Assembly: GCA_017456585.1 (NCBI GenBank)
Contig: JAFTJD010000046.1
Coordinates: 1-64,000 of the forward strand
DNA: 64,000 nt
Source of the DNA: Lachnospiraceae bacterium
GTDB lineage: Bacteria > Bacillota > Clostridia > Lachnospirales > Lachnospiraceae
Direction: 5' to 3'
Shown piece by piece: positions 26,382-36,055 of this stretch; position 1 is the stretch's first letter, and every line of letters starts with the position of its first letter. A model generated the notes under the pieces. That model was not told the origin of the DNA and made no database searches. It worked only from the letters and a program-made list of their open reading frames with translations. The position numbers were made by a program, and so were the translations under genes.

Positions 26382-27098
26382 ATGGCAATAGCTAATATTT
26401 TGGTTGTTGATGATGAAAAGGAAATTGCGGAATTAGAGGAATTATATCTTTCAAATGACGGATATGATGTGTGGAAAGCATTTTCAGGAGAAGAAGGGCT
26501 TGCTATTCTTGAAAAAGAGAATATAGACCTTGCACTTATAGATATAATGATGCCGGGAATGAGCGGACTGGAAATGTGTAAGCAGATAAGAAAGAACAGT
26601 AATATACCGATAATTATGGTCAGTGCCAAGTCAGGAGATGGGGATAAGATTCTTGGTCTTGCCACCGGAGCAGATGATTATATTACGAAGCCATTTAATC
26701 CGCTTGAGCTTACAGCAAGAGTTAAGTCACAGCTTAGAAGATATAAGCAGTTTAATCCGAATAGTATACAGCAACAGGATAATACTGTTGAAGATGAATT
26801 TGATATAAGAGTTAAGGGGCTTGAGATAAGCAGAAAAGACCACAAGGTTGTTGTATATGGCGAAGAGATTAATCTTACACCTATCGAGTTCGATATTTTA
26901 TATCTTATGGCATCTAATCCGGGTAAGGTGTTTAATGCAGATGAGATTTTTGAGAAGGTATGGAACGAAGAAGTGTTTGGAGCCAATAACACGGTTATGG
27001 TTCACATAAGACGACTTAGGGGTAAGTTAAAAGACGATACACGTGATGAGAAAATAATAAAAACAGTATACGGAGTTGGCTATAAAGTTGAGAGATGA
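26382..27098 (+). CDS. OmpR-family response regulator (VanR-like)
   Basis: A 238-residue two-domain regulator. The receiver domain begins ANILVVDDEKEIAELEELYL, has the phosphoacceptor Asp54 in LIDIMMPGMSGLEM, and the conserved Lys in YITKPFNPLEL. The C-terminal winged helix is clear (LTPIEFDILYLMASNPGKVF, then VMVHIRRLRGKLKDD and VYGVGYKVER). GGGAGGAAG before ATG 26382 rules out the in-frame ATG at 26328. The sensor kinase gene overlaps its end. With the export genes behind it, envelope-stress or antibiotic sensing is a reasonable guess. Confidence 0.92.
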   Translation: MAIANILVVDDEKEIAELEELYLSNDGYDVWKAFSGEEGLAILEKENIDLALIDIMMPGMSGLEMCKQIRKNSNIPIIMVSAKSGDGDKILGLATGADDYITKPFNPLELTARVKSQLRRYKQFNPNSIQQQDNTVEDEFDIRVKGLEISRKDHKVVVYGEEINLTPIEFDILYLMASNPGKVFNADEIFEKVWNEEVFGANNTVMVHIRRLRGKLKDDTRDEKIIKTVYGVGYKVER

Positions 27099-28218
27099 TT
27101 ATGGTAGCGGAATAAGAATTAAGATTTTCTTCTTTTTTCTAATAAGTCTTATTAATACGGTAATTGTAGAGGCGTTCGCATATTATAATTTTAAGATAAT
27201 TCAAGATTATAAATGTGAAGTAGAATATATTAATACAGGGTATATGTCAGAGTCTCATTTGACTAATCTTCAGGTTGTGTTAATGATTGTGCTCGGAATG
27301 ATAGTGTTTCTTGCAAGCTTCATGATTCTGGTAGAAGATATTGCAAACTACATCATTGAGATAAATAAGAGCATAAGAAGAATCGCTGCTGGTGACTTTA
27401 ATGAGATTGTTGAAGTGCGCGGAAGAGATGAGCTGTCTTATATTGCATCAAGTCTTAATGACATGACGGACAAGCTCCTTGTTCTTATGGAAAAAGAGCG
27501 AGATTCCGAGCGTTCAAAGAACGAACTTATAACAAATGTTGCACATGACCTTAGAACTCCGCTTACTTCCATAATCGGATATATGGATTATCTCATGATG
27601 AAGAAGGATTTAACAGATGAAGATAAAGCCAAATATATTCAGATGGTATATTCTAAGGCTAAACGTCTGGAGAAGCTCATAGAAGATCTTTTTAGTTTTA
27701 CCAAGCTTAATCATGGTAAGATAGCAATGTCGGTTGGCAAGGTTGATATTGTTATGCTTATAAATCAGCTGCTTGATGATTTTTACCCCAGCTTTACCAA
27801 TAACTCATTGGAATACGAATTCGTATGCAATGAGTCTTCGATTATTATAAATGCTGACGGTAATTTGTTGGCCAGACTTTTTGATAACCTAATTAATAAT
27901 GCGATAAAATACGGCAAAGAAGGTAAGTATATTCGTGTATATATAAAGGATTATAAGGATACGGTCAAAGTAACGGTGGTTAACTATGGTTACGTTATTC
28001 CGAAAGAGGATATCAGTAAGCTGTTTAACAAGTTTTTCAGGGTAGACCAGTCACGTTCGGAGAATACCGGCGGAACAGGTCTTGGACTCGCTATAGTAAA
28101 GAATATTGTTGATATGCATAAAGGAGATATCAATGTTAAGAGTGATCTTAACGGAACCCGTTTTGAGGTCACTCTTAACAAAGAATTTGATGTTAATGAA
28201 GAAGTGTTTGGAGCATAG
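27088..28218 (+). CDS. Sensor histidine kinase (VanS-like)
   Basis: A 376-residue membrane kinase. Two membrane segments flank a short outer loop of about 35 residues, then come a HAMP domain, a HisKA domain with His153 in NVAHDLRTPLTSIIGYMDYL, the N box LFDNLINNAIKYGKEG, and the G boxes near GGTGLGLAIVKNIVDMHKGD. The only in-frame starts near the regulator's end are TTG codons (27076, 27088); no ATG is available. 27088, 13 nt after CGGAG, was taken, giving an 11-bp overlap with the regulator gene. The short sensing loop is typical of kinases that sense through the membrane or a partner transporter. Confidence 0.85.
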   Translation: MRDDYGSGIRIKIFFFFLISLINTVIVEAFAYYNFKIIQDYKCEVEYINTGYMSESHLTNLQVVLMIVLGMIVFLASFMILVEDIANYIIEINKSIRRIAAGDFNEIVEVRGRDELSYIASSLNDMTDKLLVLMEKERDSERSKNELITNVAHDLRTPLTSIIGYMDYLMMKKDLTDEDKAKYIQMVYSKAKRLEKLIEDLFSFTKLNHGKIAMSVGKVDIVMLINQLLDDFYPSFTNNSLEYEFVCNESSIIINADGNLLARLFDNLINNAIKYGKEGKYIRVYIKDYKDTVKVTVVNYGYVIPKEDISKLFNKFFRVDQSRSENTGGTGLGLAIVKNIVDMHKGDINVKSDLNGTRFEVTLNKEFDVNEEVFGA

Positions 28219-28231
28219 TTTGGAGGCAATT

Positions 28232-30580
28232 ATGGCAAAATTAAAAAAGCTTATATTTGTGAATATGTTTGTTGCATGCATGCTTTTATTTGGGTTTTGC
28301 CTGGAAGTAAAGGCTTCTTATTATGAAATTAATACTTCTGTAGGTTTTGATGGTGGTGCTAAACACGGTAGATATATTCCGGTTAAGCTGGATATTTATT
28401 CAGAAGAAAGCTTTGAGGGCACGTTGTCAATTCAGGTTGAATATGAATCGGGAAATATTGAGGTCGTATCATATCCACTTACTATTCCGGAAAATGATGC
28501 GGTTTTGTTTCAGACATATATTCCTTTTTTTGTTAAGAATACGGATATTAAATTTGTACTAAAGAATCTTGAAGGTGAAGTGGTTAAGAGTAAAATTGCA
28601 ACTATTGAAACCTTGGAGGAGGATTATACGGAGTTATTCGTAGGTGTCCTTTGCCAGAGAAGAATCTATGCTAATCTGTTCGATAATATCAATATCGGTG
28701 AGTATACCGATACAGCTTTTCCTTATATTTTTACGAACAGCTTTATGTTAAAGGCTTCGGATATCTGGGGAGAAACAAGGTATACATTAGATTGTATAGA
28801 TGTAATAGTTGTTATGGCAGATTCTATATCCACTTTGTCTAAGGAGCAGATAGACATGCTCCTTGCCTGGGTGGAATCGGGTAAGACGCTGATTGTAGAA
28901 TATGATGAGATGCTTGCGGCTGATTTGTTTGGTGAGCTATATGATATGGTAATCAGTGAACAGAAGAATGAAGATGAGTTAAGACCCGGTTTTTGGGTAA
29001 CAGCTGCTAATTATGGAAGCGGACGAATAAGTTTTATGTCGGGAGCAACCGATAAAGATCTTTATTCATATACAGATGACGTAGAGATTCTCGGTAAATC
29101 TATGGGAAAGTCACTGACTCTTGAAATGGTAGACGAGATAGTTAATTATGACCTGTATTATGATAATTATGATAATTCATATGACGTTCAATATATGCTT
29201 AATTCAGTACAGGGTAAAGAAAAACCTAATATTATGGAATATATTATTATCGTAGTTGTCTACATAATAGTGGTAGGGCCTATTCTGTATTGTGTATTAA
29301 GGTTGTTAAAGAAGATAAGCTATGTATTTATATGTGTAGTGGTATTGATGGTGATATTCTCGTACGCAATATATGATATGGGCTCAAATACACGTTTTTC
29401 GGAGATGTTCCTTCAATATGCAACGATTGTTGAGATAGGGAAAGAGGACATAGAAGAAAAAGTATTTTTTAGCATTAATACGCCGTATAGCGACACATAT
29501 TATCTGAAATTTAACCCACAGTATACGGTAAAGACGCTTCTTGCGACTGGTGAGGCGATTGATGAGCAAGGAGATTATGTAGAGATTCTTTATGGTGAAG
29601 GTACAACAAGAACAACCATAAAGAAGAATGTTCCGTTTTCGAAGGAATATTTTGAGGCTGACAGGTTAATAGAGGATAAGAGTAAATGGAATATAGATGT
29701 ACAAGTTACTTATTATGACGGAATTCTCACAGGTCATATTATCAATAATACGGGTAAAACTCTAAAAAATACCGCCTTGTTGCTTTATGACAAGCTTGTA
29801 ATGGTTGGAAATATTGAGGCCGGACAAAGTGTAAATATAGATTTACTTAATACAGCTATTTTACCATATTATGCCGGTGATGTTGCCGATATGGTGGTAA
29901 GAAACAGTCAGACATCTGAAAATGATAAAGAAGATGATGTGACAAAAGCAGAGCAGGAAGGTATGGTGGAATATCTTATCAGTTCATATTTTGACAGTAA
30001 GAAAACGGATTCACTTTTTATCGGATTTGCGGAAGGAGTCGAGCAAGAGCTTCAGATAGGAACTCCATGTGAAGCATATGGAAGTACTATGTTTTGCAAG
30101 GATATAGATGTGAATCTGACTATAGGAAGTATTGCGTATGAACCTGTTAATTATAAAGATGTAGTCAGTATGGACAGCAGTACTAACTATGATGCATATT
30201 CCAATACCACCTATGGTTCGAGGGCACGTTTGCAATACAATTTTACAGACAAAGAATCTATAGCAAGAATTGTATTTGATATACCTGAGTCTAAGAAGAC
30301 CGGTAATAATGATTATTATGGTATATTTGATGGTGAGGTTCTGTTTTACAATAATGTTACTCTTGAATATGATGAGATTAATATTAATCAAGAATATTTT
30401 GACATCATAGATATTGCGGATTATTTAAAGGAGACAGAAGACGGTTACACACTTATAGTGCAATATAACATAGAAACGAAGGGAAAATATCGATATACTG
30501 AGATTAAAATGCCTACAGTTTCTGTTATGAGGAGAATTGGCTATGCTCAAAGTGACGAATTTGAAGAAGAAATACGGTAG
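28232..30580 (+). CDS. Large exported membrane protein of an ABC operon (unknown family)
   Basis: A 782-residue protein. A signal peptide (LIFVNMFVACMLLFGFCLEV, cut near KA-SYYEI) is followed by about 320 external residues with beta-rich Ig-like character and a GATase-like segment (DCIDVIVVMADSISTLSKEQ, then LLAWVESGKTLIVEYDEM). Two membrane segments follow near residues 330-375, joined by a positive loop (RLLKK), so the last 400 residues should again be outside. No catalytic motif was recognised. ATG 28232 is preceded by GGAGG; it lies 13 bp behind the kinase and overlaps the ATPase gene by 38 bp. The layout recalls GldG-type partners of ABC permeases, an inference from architecture and position. 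Confidence 0.7.
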   Translation: MAKLKKLIFVNMFVACMLLFGFCLEVKASYYEINTSVGFDGGAKHGRYIPVKLDIYSEESFEGTLSIQVEYESGNIEVVSYPLTIPENDAVLFQTYIPFFVKNTDIKFVLKNLEGEVVKSKIATIETLEEDYTELFVGVLCQRRIYANLFDNINIGEYTDTAFPYIFTNSFMLKASDIWGETRYTLDCIDVIVVMADSISTLSKEQIDMLLAWVESGKTLIVEYDEMLAADLFGELYDMVISEQKNEDELRPGFWVTAANYGSGRISFMSGATDKDLYSYTDDVEILGKSMGKSLTLEMVDEIVNYDLYYDNYDNSYDVQYMLNSVQGKEKPNIMEYIIIVVVYIIVVGPILYCVLRLLKKISYVFICVVVLMVIFSYAIYDMGSNTRFSEMFLQYATIVEIGKEDIEEKVFFSINTPYSDTYYLKFNPQYTVKTLLATGEAIDEQGDYVEILYGEGTTRTTIKKNVPFSKEYFEADRLIEDKSKWNIDVQVTYYDGILTGHIINNTGKTLKNTALLLYDKLVMVGNIEAGQSVNIDLLNTAILPYYAGDVADMVVRNSQTSENDKEDDVTKAEQEGMVEYLISSYFDSKKTDSLFIGFAEGVEQELQIGTPCEAYGSTMFCKDIDVNLTIGSIAYEPVNYKDVVSMDSSTNYDAYSNTTYGSRARLQYNFTDKESIARIVFDIPESKKTGNNDYYGIFDGEVLFYNNVTLEYDEININQEYFDIIDIADYLKETEDGYTLIVQYNIETKGKYRYTEIKMPTVSVMRRIGYAQSDEFEEEIR

Positions 30581-31490
30581 GAAGCAGGTACTCAAGGGTA
30601 TTAATATGGAGGTTGCGACCGGTAGTATATATGGTTTTGTCGGGCAGAACGGAGCAGGCAAAACTACGACAATGCGTATTATAACGGGACTTTTGGCTGC
30701 GGATTCGGGAATGGTGGAATTCGAGGGTGTAGATTTACTTAAGAAAAGCAAGCTTATAGCTGATATAGTGGGATATGTTCCGGATTATTTTGGAGTATAT
30801 AATAAGCTGAGAGTTCTGGAATATATGGAATTTTTTGCACTTTTGTACGGGATTAGTGCTAATAAAGCAAGAAAGAAAAGCCGGGACATGCTTGAAATGA
30901 TGGGACTTGAGCATGTAGCCAATCAATATGTAGATGAGTTATCACGAGGAATGAAGCAAAGAATCTGTATGGCAAGAACCTTGCTTAGTGATCCTAAACT
31001 TCTTGTACTTGATGAACCGACTTCGGGAATGGACCCGCAGTCGAGAATAGAATTTAAGAGACTTCTTAAGGAATTGAGCGCACAGGGCAAATCTATAATT
31101 ATCAGCTCACATATATTGCCTGACTTGTCGGAAATATGTGATAGTATAGGTATTATTGATGAGGGCAGGATGCTTTATGAAGGCAAGATGGATGGTGTCA
31201 GTACAGATGTTAACATATCTAATCCTTTGGGGATAAGAGTTATTGAGAATCGTGATGAAGCTATAAGATGTATAAATGAAAGCTCTTTGGCACAGTCTAT
31301 AGCAATTGACGGCAATGACATTCAGGTTGCTTTTTTAGGCGATAACAAGAGTGAAGCCGAGCTTTTGGAGAAAATGATTGCTAATGGTGTAAGGGTTACT
31401 TTTTTCGGAAGAAAACGAGATAACCTTGAAGATGTATTTATGCGCCTTACGGAGCAGGAGGATGAAAGGAGTAAGCGGAATCGTGTTTAG
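30543..31490 (+). CDS. ABC transporter ATP-binding protein
   Basis: A 315-residue ATPase. Walker A is FVGQNGAGKTTTMRI, the signature LSRGMKQRI, Walker B LLVLDEPTSGMDP, and the switch His lies in IIISSHILPDLSEIC. It has the extra C-terminal 90 residues common in ATPases that drive ABC-2 permeases of the drug, bacteriocin or gliding type. GAGGAGA at 30528-30534 supports ATG 30543. It overlaps both neighbours (38 bp with the membrane protein, 29 bp with the permease), so the three proteins are surely made together and most likely form one exporter. Confidence 0.92.
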   Translation: MLKVTNLKKKYGRKQVLKGINMEVATGSIYGFVGQNGAGKTTTMRIITGLLAADSGMVEFEGVDLLKKSKLIADIVGYVPDYFGVYNKLRVLEYMEFFALLYGISANKARKKSRDMLEMMGLEHVANQYVDELSRGMKQRICMARTLLSDPKLLVLDEPTSGMDPQSRIEFKRLLKELSAQGKSIIISSHILPDLSEICDSIGIIDEGRMLYEGKMDGVSTDVNISNPLGIRVIENRDEAIRCINESSLAQSIAIDGNDIQVAFLGDNKSEAELLEKMIANGVRVTFFGRKRDNLEDVFMRLTEQEDERSKRNRV

Positions 31491-32391
31491 GGGGAATCCA
31501 ATTTATCGCAAGGAAATATCCATAGATGCAAGAGCGGCAAGAGTATTTTCTCTTATACTTATTTTTAACTGTATTCTTGCTATCGTTACATTCGTGTTAT
31601 TTTTTACCTCGCTTAACGGAGTCAGCAGCATGAATGCGCTTAATTACAGCGGACTTGTGGATATGTATACCTTAATGGCATATATTGAATTCGGAATAGT
31701 GTTTCTTGTCATTCCTTCTATTACAGCAGGTTCAATTACCGGAGAAAGAGAAAGAAAGACTCTTGATATTATGCTTGTCGGAAGCAGACATTCATGGATG
31801 GTAGTATGGGGCAAATTTAAGGCATGCATACAGCTTATGCTAGTTGTTCTTTTCTCCAGTGTGCCTATACTTTCAATTGTATTCGTTTATGGCGGAATAA
31901 GGCTTCTTAATATCGTGCACTTGATTTTTATTATAACTTTGGCAGGAGTGTACATGGGAAGTGTAGGAATTTTCTGCTCATCGGTTTGTAAGAAGACTAC
32001 TTCAGCTATTATACTTGCATATTCAGCGGTTTTGATTTTGATATTGATTACGACAGTTCTTAACTTTTTCTTTGCCAATATGGAATCGCATGGTGTATAT
32101 GATGCGAATTATATTGCATTGCATTTTAATCCGATGGCACCGCTTGCTTACCTTGTAAGTGAACAGCTTGAAACGTCGAATATTCTTTCGGATTTTATTT
32201 TTACAAAGACATCTGATGTAACTACAGATATGCTTATGGAAGAGTGGCTGCGTAACAGCATTATTGTGCAGACAGCATTAAGTGCGGTATTGTTGATTCT
32301 GTCGGCAGTTATAATTAATCCGCTTAAGTTCAATTTTGTAAGGAGAGCATGGATGAAATATGGAGAAAGAAAAGATGCTAAGAAGAATTGA
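31462..32391 (+). CDS. ABC-2 type permease
   Basis: A 309-residue membrane protein with about six hydrophobic segments. The early loop MARK ITGERERKTLDIMLVGSRHS is the conserved ABC-2 permease motif, also seen in the permease at the left edge of the window (there SEERRNKTDQLLLTAP). GGAG at 31451-31454 stands before ATG 31462. It overlaps the ATPase gene and the PHP gene. The cargo is unknown. The regulator, kinase, exported protein, ATPase and permease together form a self-contained sensing and export unit. Confidence 0.85.
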   Translation: MKGVSGIVFRGNPIYRKEISIDARAARVFSLILIFNCILAIVTFVLFFTSLNGVSSMNALNYSGLVDMYTLMAYIEFGIVFLVIPSITAGSITGERERKTLDIMLVGSRHSWMVVWGKFKACIQLMLVVLFSSVPILSIVFVYGGIRLLNIVHLIFIITLAGVYMGSVGIFCSSVCKKTTSAIILAYSAVLILILITTVLNFFFANMESHGVYDANYIALHFNPMAPLAYLVSEQLETSNILSDFIFTKTSDVTTDMLMEEWLRNSIIVQTALSAVLLILSAVIINPLKFNFVRRAWMKYGERKDAKKN

Positions 32392-33223
32392 TTTGCATGT
32401 TCATTCTAATGCTTCGGACGGAACCTGTAAACCGGCGGAGCTTGTGGAGTTGGCTTTGGAGAAAGGTCTTGCGGCATTTGCACTGACGGACCATGATACT
32501 ACTGATGGTATTGCTGAGGCAATTAGTGCTGCAAGGGACACTGATCTTGAGGTTGTTCCGGGAATTGAATTGTCTACTGAGTATAATGGTAAAGATGTTC
32601 ATGTATTGGGATATGATATAGATTATGAGAATGAAGCATTCCTTGAGAAACTTAAATGGTTTAAGAATCAAAGAGATGTTCGTAATGAGGAAATGCTTGA
32701 GAAGCTTTACAAGCATGGATTTGAGAAAATGACCATGGATAATCTTATGAGAGCTTATCCGGATGCAGTAATAACCAGAGCGCATTTTGCAAGATATATG
32801 TTGGAATGTGGTTATATAAAGAATACTAAGGAAGCCTTTGATAAATACATTGGCGATGAATGTCCTTTTTTTGTGCCAAGAAGAAAAATTACACCTAATG
32901 ATGCGATAGAATTCATACTTAAGTATGGAGGCATACCTGTCTTGGCGCATCCGCTTTTGTATGGAATGGATAAGGAAGCTTTAAGAACTGCCATATTATC
33001 CTTTAAAGAGGCAGGGCTTGTGGGGATTGAGGCGATATATTCGTTGAATTCAGGCGCTGATGAGAGAAGAATGAAGAAGCTTGCAGGGGAGTGCGGACTT
33101 CGTGTAACCGGAGGCTCGGATTTTCATGGAACGAATAAGCCGGGTATATATATGGGAACAGGTAAAGGTAATTTATATGTTCCATACGAATGTCTTGAAG
33201 CATTAAGACATTATGAGAGCTAA
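32360..33223 (+). CDS. PHP-domain phosphoesterase (YciV/TrpH type)
   Basis: A 287-residue metal-dependent phosphoesterase. The PHP motifs occur in order: DLHVHSNASDGT, LTDHDTTDG, VPGIELST, TRAHFARYM, PVLAHPLLYG and GGSDFHGTNKPG. The YciV/TrpH (RNase AM) group hydrolyses nucleoside 3',5'-bisphosphates and trims RNA 5' ends, so a role in RNA or nucleotide turnover is likely. Its start overlaps the permease gene by 32 bp; ATG 32375 with GGAG at 32362 is an almost equal alternative. It is the last gene of the overlapping operon; topB follows after 32 bp. Confidence 0.85.
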   Translation: MEKEKMLRRIDLHVHSNASDGTCKPAELVELALEKGLAAFALTDHDTTDGIAEAISAARDTDLEVVPGIELSTEYNGKDVHVLGYDIDYENEAFLEKLKWFKNQRDVRNEEMLEKLYKHGFEKMTMDNLMRAYPDAVITRAHFARYMLECGYIKNTKEAFDKYIGDECPFFVPRRKITPNDAIEFILKYGGIPVLAHPLLYGMDKEALRTAILSFKEAGLVGIEAIYSLNSGADERRMKKLAGECGLRVTGGSDFHGTNKPGIYMGTGKGNLYVPYECLEALRHYES

Positions 33224-33255
33224 GTTATTGTAATATTATAAAAGGTAGGGAGCAG

Positions 33256-35268
33256 ATGGGAAAATCGCTTTATATTGCAGAGAAACCAAGCGTTGCGCAG
33301 GAATTTGCGAAGGCGCTTAAGATAAATGCAAAGAGAAAAGACGGATATCTTGAATCGGAAGAAGCAGTTGTAACATGGTGTGTAGGTCATCTTATAACGA
33401 TGAGTTATCCCGAAGTGTATGATCCGGCACTTAAACGCTGGAGCCTTGAGACACTTCCGTTTCTTCCGAAAGAGTGGAAGTATGAAGTTATTCCTGCTGT
33501 AGAGAAGCAGTTTAATATAGTTAAGGAACTTCTTAACAGAAGTGATGTTGAGACAATATATGTTTGTACTGACTCCGGACGAGAAGGAGAGTACATATAT
33601 CGTCTTGTAGAGCAGATGGCAGGGGTAGAAGGCAAAAACAGAAAGCGAGTATGGATTGACTCGCAGACTGAGGAAGAGATTCTTAGAGGAATAGAGACGG
33701 CTAAGGATTTATCAGAGTATGATAATCTTTCAGCATCGGCATATCTTCGTGCCAAAGAAGACTATCTTATGGGTATTAATTTCTCAAGAGTTCTTACATT
33801 AAAATACGGAGACAATGTAAGTAATTATCTGAGAACCAACCGTAAGGGAGCCATAGCGGTCGGAAGAGTTATGACCTGCGTGCTTGGCATGATTGTTAAT
33901 AGGGAAAGAGAGATAAGGGCTTTTGTGAAAACACCTTTTTACAGAGTGCTGGCAAATGTAGCTGTGGAAAGCGGCGGATTTGATGCGGAATGGAGAGTTA
34001 CCGAAGAGTCAAAATACAATCAAAGCCCATATTTATATAAAGAAAATGGCTTTAAGGAAAGCGAAAAGGCAAAAGAGCTTATAGAATATCTAAGTGATGA
34101 AGAGCCAATAAAGGCAACAGTAAAGAAGGTAGAACGTAAGAAGGAAAAGAAAGCGGCACCGCTTCTTTATAACCTGGCGGAGCTCCAGAATGATTGTTCC
34201 AAAAGATTTAAACTAAGTCCTGATGAGACGCTTAGGATAGTGCAAGAACTTTATGAAAAGAAGATGGTGACTTACCCTAGAACGGATGCCAGAGTTTTAT
34301 CTACGGCAGTAGCTAAAGTTATATATAATAATATAAGAGGTCTTAAGAGTCATCCTACTTCAGGCATGTTTGCACAGGAAATTCTGGATAAAGGCATGTA
34401 TAAGGGGCTTGAGAAAACTAAATATGTAAATGATAAGCAGATTACTGACCATTATGCCATCATACCTACGGGACAGGGGGTAAATGGACTGGCAAGTTTA
34501 CCGGGCTTGGCAAGAGGCGTATATGAGCTTATTATGCAGAGATTTCTTAGCATTTTCTATCCGGCTGCAGAGTATAGTAAGCTTTCAGTGGAGCTTACAA
34601 GAAAGACAGAAACATTTTTTGCAAGCTTTAAGGTTCTTCTTGATGAAGGTTATATGAAGGTTCTTGGCGGAGCCTATGAGAAAAAGAAGGATGAATCCGG
34701 TAAGGACGATAAAGAGGATGCAGAGGATGTTAAGTGTGATGCTTCCATGCTCGAGGCACTTGCCAAGTTAAAAAAAGGCGATGTGCTTGAGATTAAGAAC
34801 TTTCAGATTAAAGAAGGCGAAACATCACCGCCGAAACGCTATAATTCCGGTTCCATTATTCTTGCAATGGAGAATGCCGGACAGCTCATAGAGGATGAAG
34901 AACTTCGAGCGCAGATAAAAGGTAGCGGTATAGGCACAAGTGCAACCAGAGCAGAGATACTTAAGAAGCTGGTAAATATAGAATATATCAATCTTAACAA
35001 AAAAACTCAGATTCTTACACCAACACTTCTTGGAGAGATGGTTTATGAGGTAGTAAATGCCTCAATAAGACATCTTCTTAATCCGGAGCTTACGGCTAGC
35101 TGGGAGAAAGGTCTTACACTTGTAGCTAATGGTGAAATAACGGCGGACGAATATATGGAGAAGCTCGAAGGCTTTGTATCGAGAAGAACCATGGCTGTTA
35201 CAGGACTTAACAACCAGAGCTTGCTTCGCAATAATTTCGATGTAGCAGCTAGTTACTACACCAAATAA
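33256..35268 (+). CDS. topB: DNA topoisomerase III
   Basis: A 670-residue type IA topoisomerase. The Toprim domain starts with SLYIAEKPSVAQEFAKAL and holds CTDSGREGEYIYR. The active-site tyrosine is Tyr340 in MVTYPRTDARVLS, and LPGLARGVYELIMQRFLSIF and GIGTSATRAEILKKLV are later family blocks. A charged insert lies near residues 475-495 (KKKDESGKDDKEDAEDVKCD). No C-terminal zinc fingers are present. Chromosomal TopB removes catenanes and supports recombination. No conjugative element genes are adjacent, so it need not be a mobile-element copy. GTAGGGAG precedes the ATG. Confidence 0.93.
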   Translation: MGKSLYIAEKPSVAQEFAKALKINAKRKDGYLESEEAVVTWCVGHLITMSYPEVYDPALKRWSLETLPFLPKEWKYEVIPAVEKQFNIVKELLNRSDVETIYVCTDSGREGEYIYRLVEQMAGVEGKNRKRVWIDSQTEEEILRGIETAKDLSEYDNLSASAYLRAKEDYLMGINFSRVLTLKYGDNVSNYLRTNRKGAIAVGRVMTCVLGMIVNREREIRAFVKTPFYRVLANVAVESGGFDAEWRVTEESKYNQSPYLYKENGFKESEKAKELIEYLSDEEPIKATVKKVERKKEKKAAPLLYNLAELQNDCSKRFKLSPDETLRIVQELYEKKMVTYPRTDARVLSTAVAKVIYNNIRGLKSHPTSGMFAQEILDKGMYKGLEKTKYVNDKQITDHYAIIPTGQGVNGLASLPGLARGVYELIMQRFLSIFYPAAEYSKLSVELTRKTETFFASFKVLLDEGYMKVLGGAYEKKKDESGKDDKEDAEDVKCDASMLEALAKLKKGDVLEIKNFQIKEGETSPPKRYNSGSIILAMENAGQLIEDEELRAQIKGSGIGTSATRAEILKKLVNIEYINLNKKTQILTPTLLGEMVYEVVNASIRHLLNPELTASWEKGLTLVANGEITADEYMEKLEGFVSRRTMAVTGLNNQSLLRNNFDVAASYYTK

Positions 35269-35332
35269 ATATAATCATTTGCAATATAGTTTCGCGAATG
35301 GCTAAATATATATTAAAAAGGGAGAGAAAGAA

Positions 35333-36004
35333 ATGGATAATTTAAAAATTAGTAAGCTTTATGATTTGACACAGACAATTGCAGCACCGCTTCTTGAAAC
35401 GGTAGAATATCCTTGGGAGGCACTGAGTAAGATAAGTGCATTTATTAAGGAGACAGGAGAGAAGCTTGATAAGGATGAGTATGAGTGCAAGGGTGAGAAC
35501 ATCTGGATTGCCAAAAGCGCTAAGGTGGCACCTACAGCAAGCATTACTGGGCCATGCATTATATGTGCTGATGCTGAAATCAGACACTGTGCATTTATCA
35601 GAGGTAATGCGATAGTCGGAGAAGGGGCTGTTGTCGGTAACTCAACAGAGCTTAAGAATGTTATCTTGTTTAATAAGGTGCAGGTGCCTCATTATAACTA
35701 TGTGGGTGATTCAATACTTGGTTATAAATCACATATGGGTGCAGGCTCTATCACATCTAATGTAAAATCTGATAAGAAGCTTGTAAAAGTGGCTTATGGA
35801 GATAAGAAGATAGAAACAGGCCTTAAGAAGTTTGGGGCAATGCTTGGAGATAATGTTGAGGTAGGATGCGGTAGCGTGCTTAATCCGGGAACAGTAGTCG
35901 GAAGAGAAAGTAATATTTATCCATTATCATCTGTAAGAGGATATGTACCGGAGAAGAGCATATATAAGAAGCAGGGAGAAGTAGTTACCAAACAGGCAGA
36001 ATAG
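35333..36004 (+). CDS. Left-handed beta-helix nucleotidyl/acyltransferase-like protein
   Basis: A 223-residue protein. The N-terminal 60 residues are helical. The rest is built of hexapeptide repeats of a left-handed beta helix (IAKSAKVAPTASITGPCIIC, AFIRGNAIVGEGAVVGNSTE, MGAGSITSNVK, VGCGSVLNPGTVVGRESNIY). It resembles the C-terminal part of sugar-phosphate nucleotidyltransferases, and homologues are often named UDP-N-acetylglucosamine pyrophosphorylase-related. The N-terminal nucleotidyltransferase domain is missing, so that activity should not be assumed; an acyltransferase role or a structural role is possible. It stands between topB and GH28 on the same strand. Confidence 0.75.
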   Translation: MDNLKISKLYDLTQTIAAPLLETVEYPWEALSKISAFIKETGEKLDKDEYECKGENIWIAKSAKVAPTASITGPCIICADAEIRHCAFIRGNAIVGEGAVVGNSTELKNVILFNKVQVPHYNYVGDSILGYKSHMGAGSITSNVKSDKKLVKVAYGDKKIETGLKKFGAMLGDNVEVGCGSVLNPGTVVGRESNIYPLSSVRGYVPEKSIYKKQGEVVTKQAE

Positions 36005-36055
36005 ACTGTTTACCGGACTAAGGTATAAATGAAGGTTACGATTTGGGAGGAAAAG

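Noticed and set aside
33256-35268. topB as a marker of an integrative conjugative element
   Set aside because: No relaxase, type IV secretion, integrase or att genes lie near it, and its neighbours are ordinary chromosomal genes.
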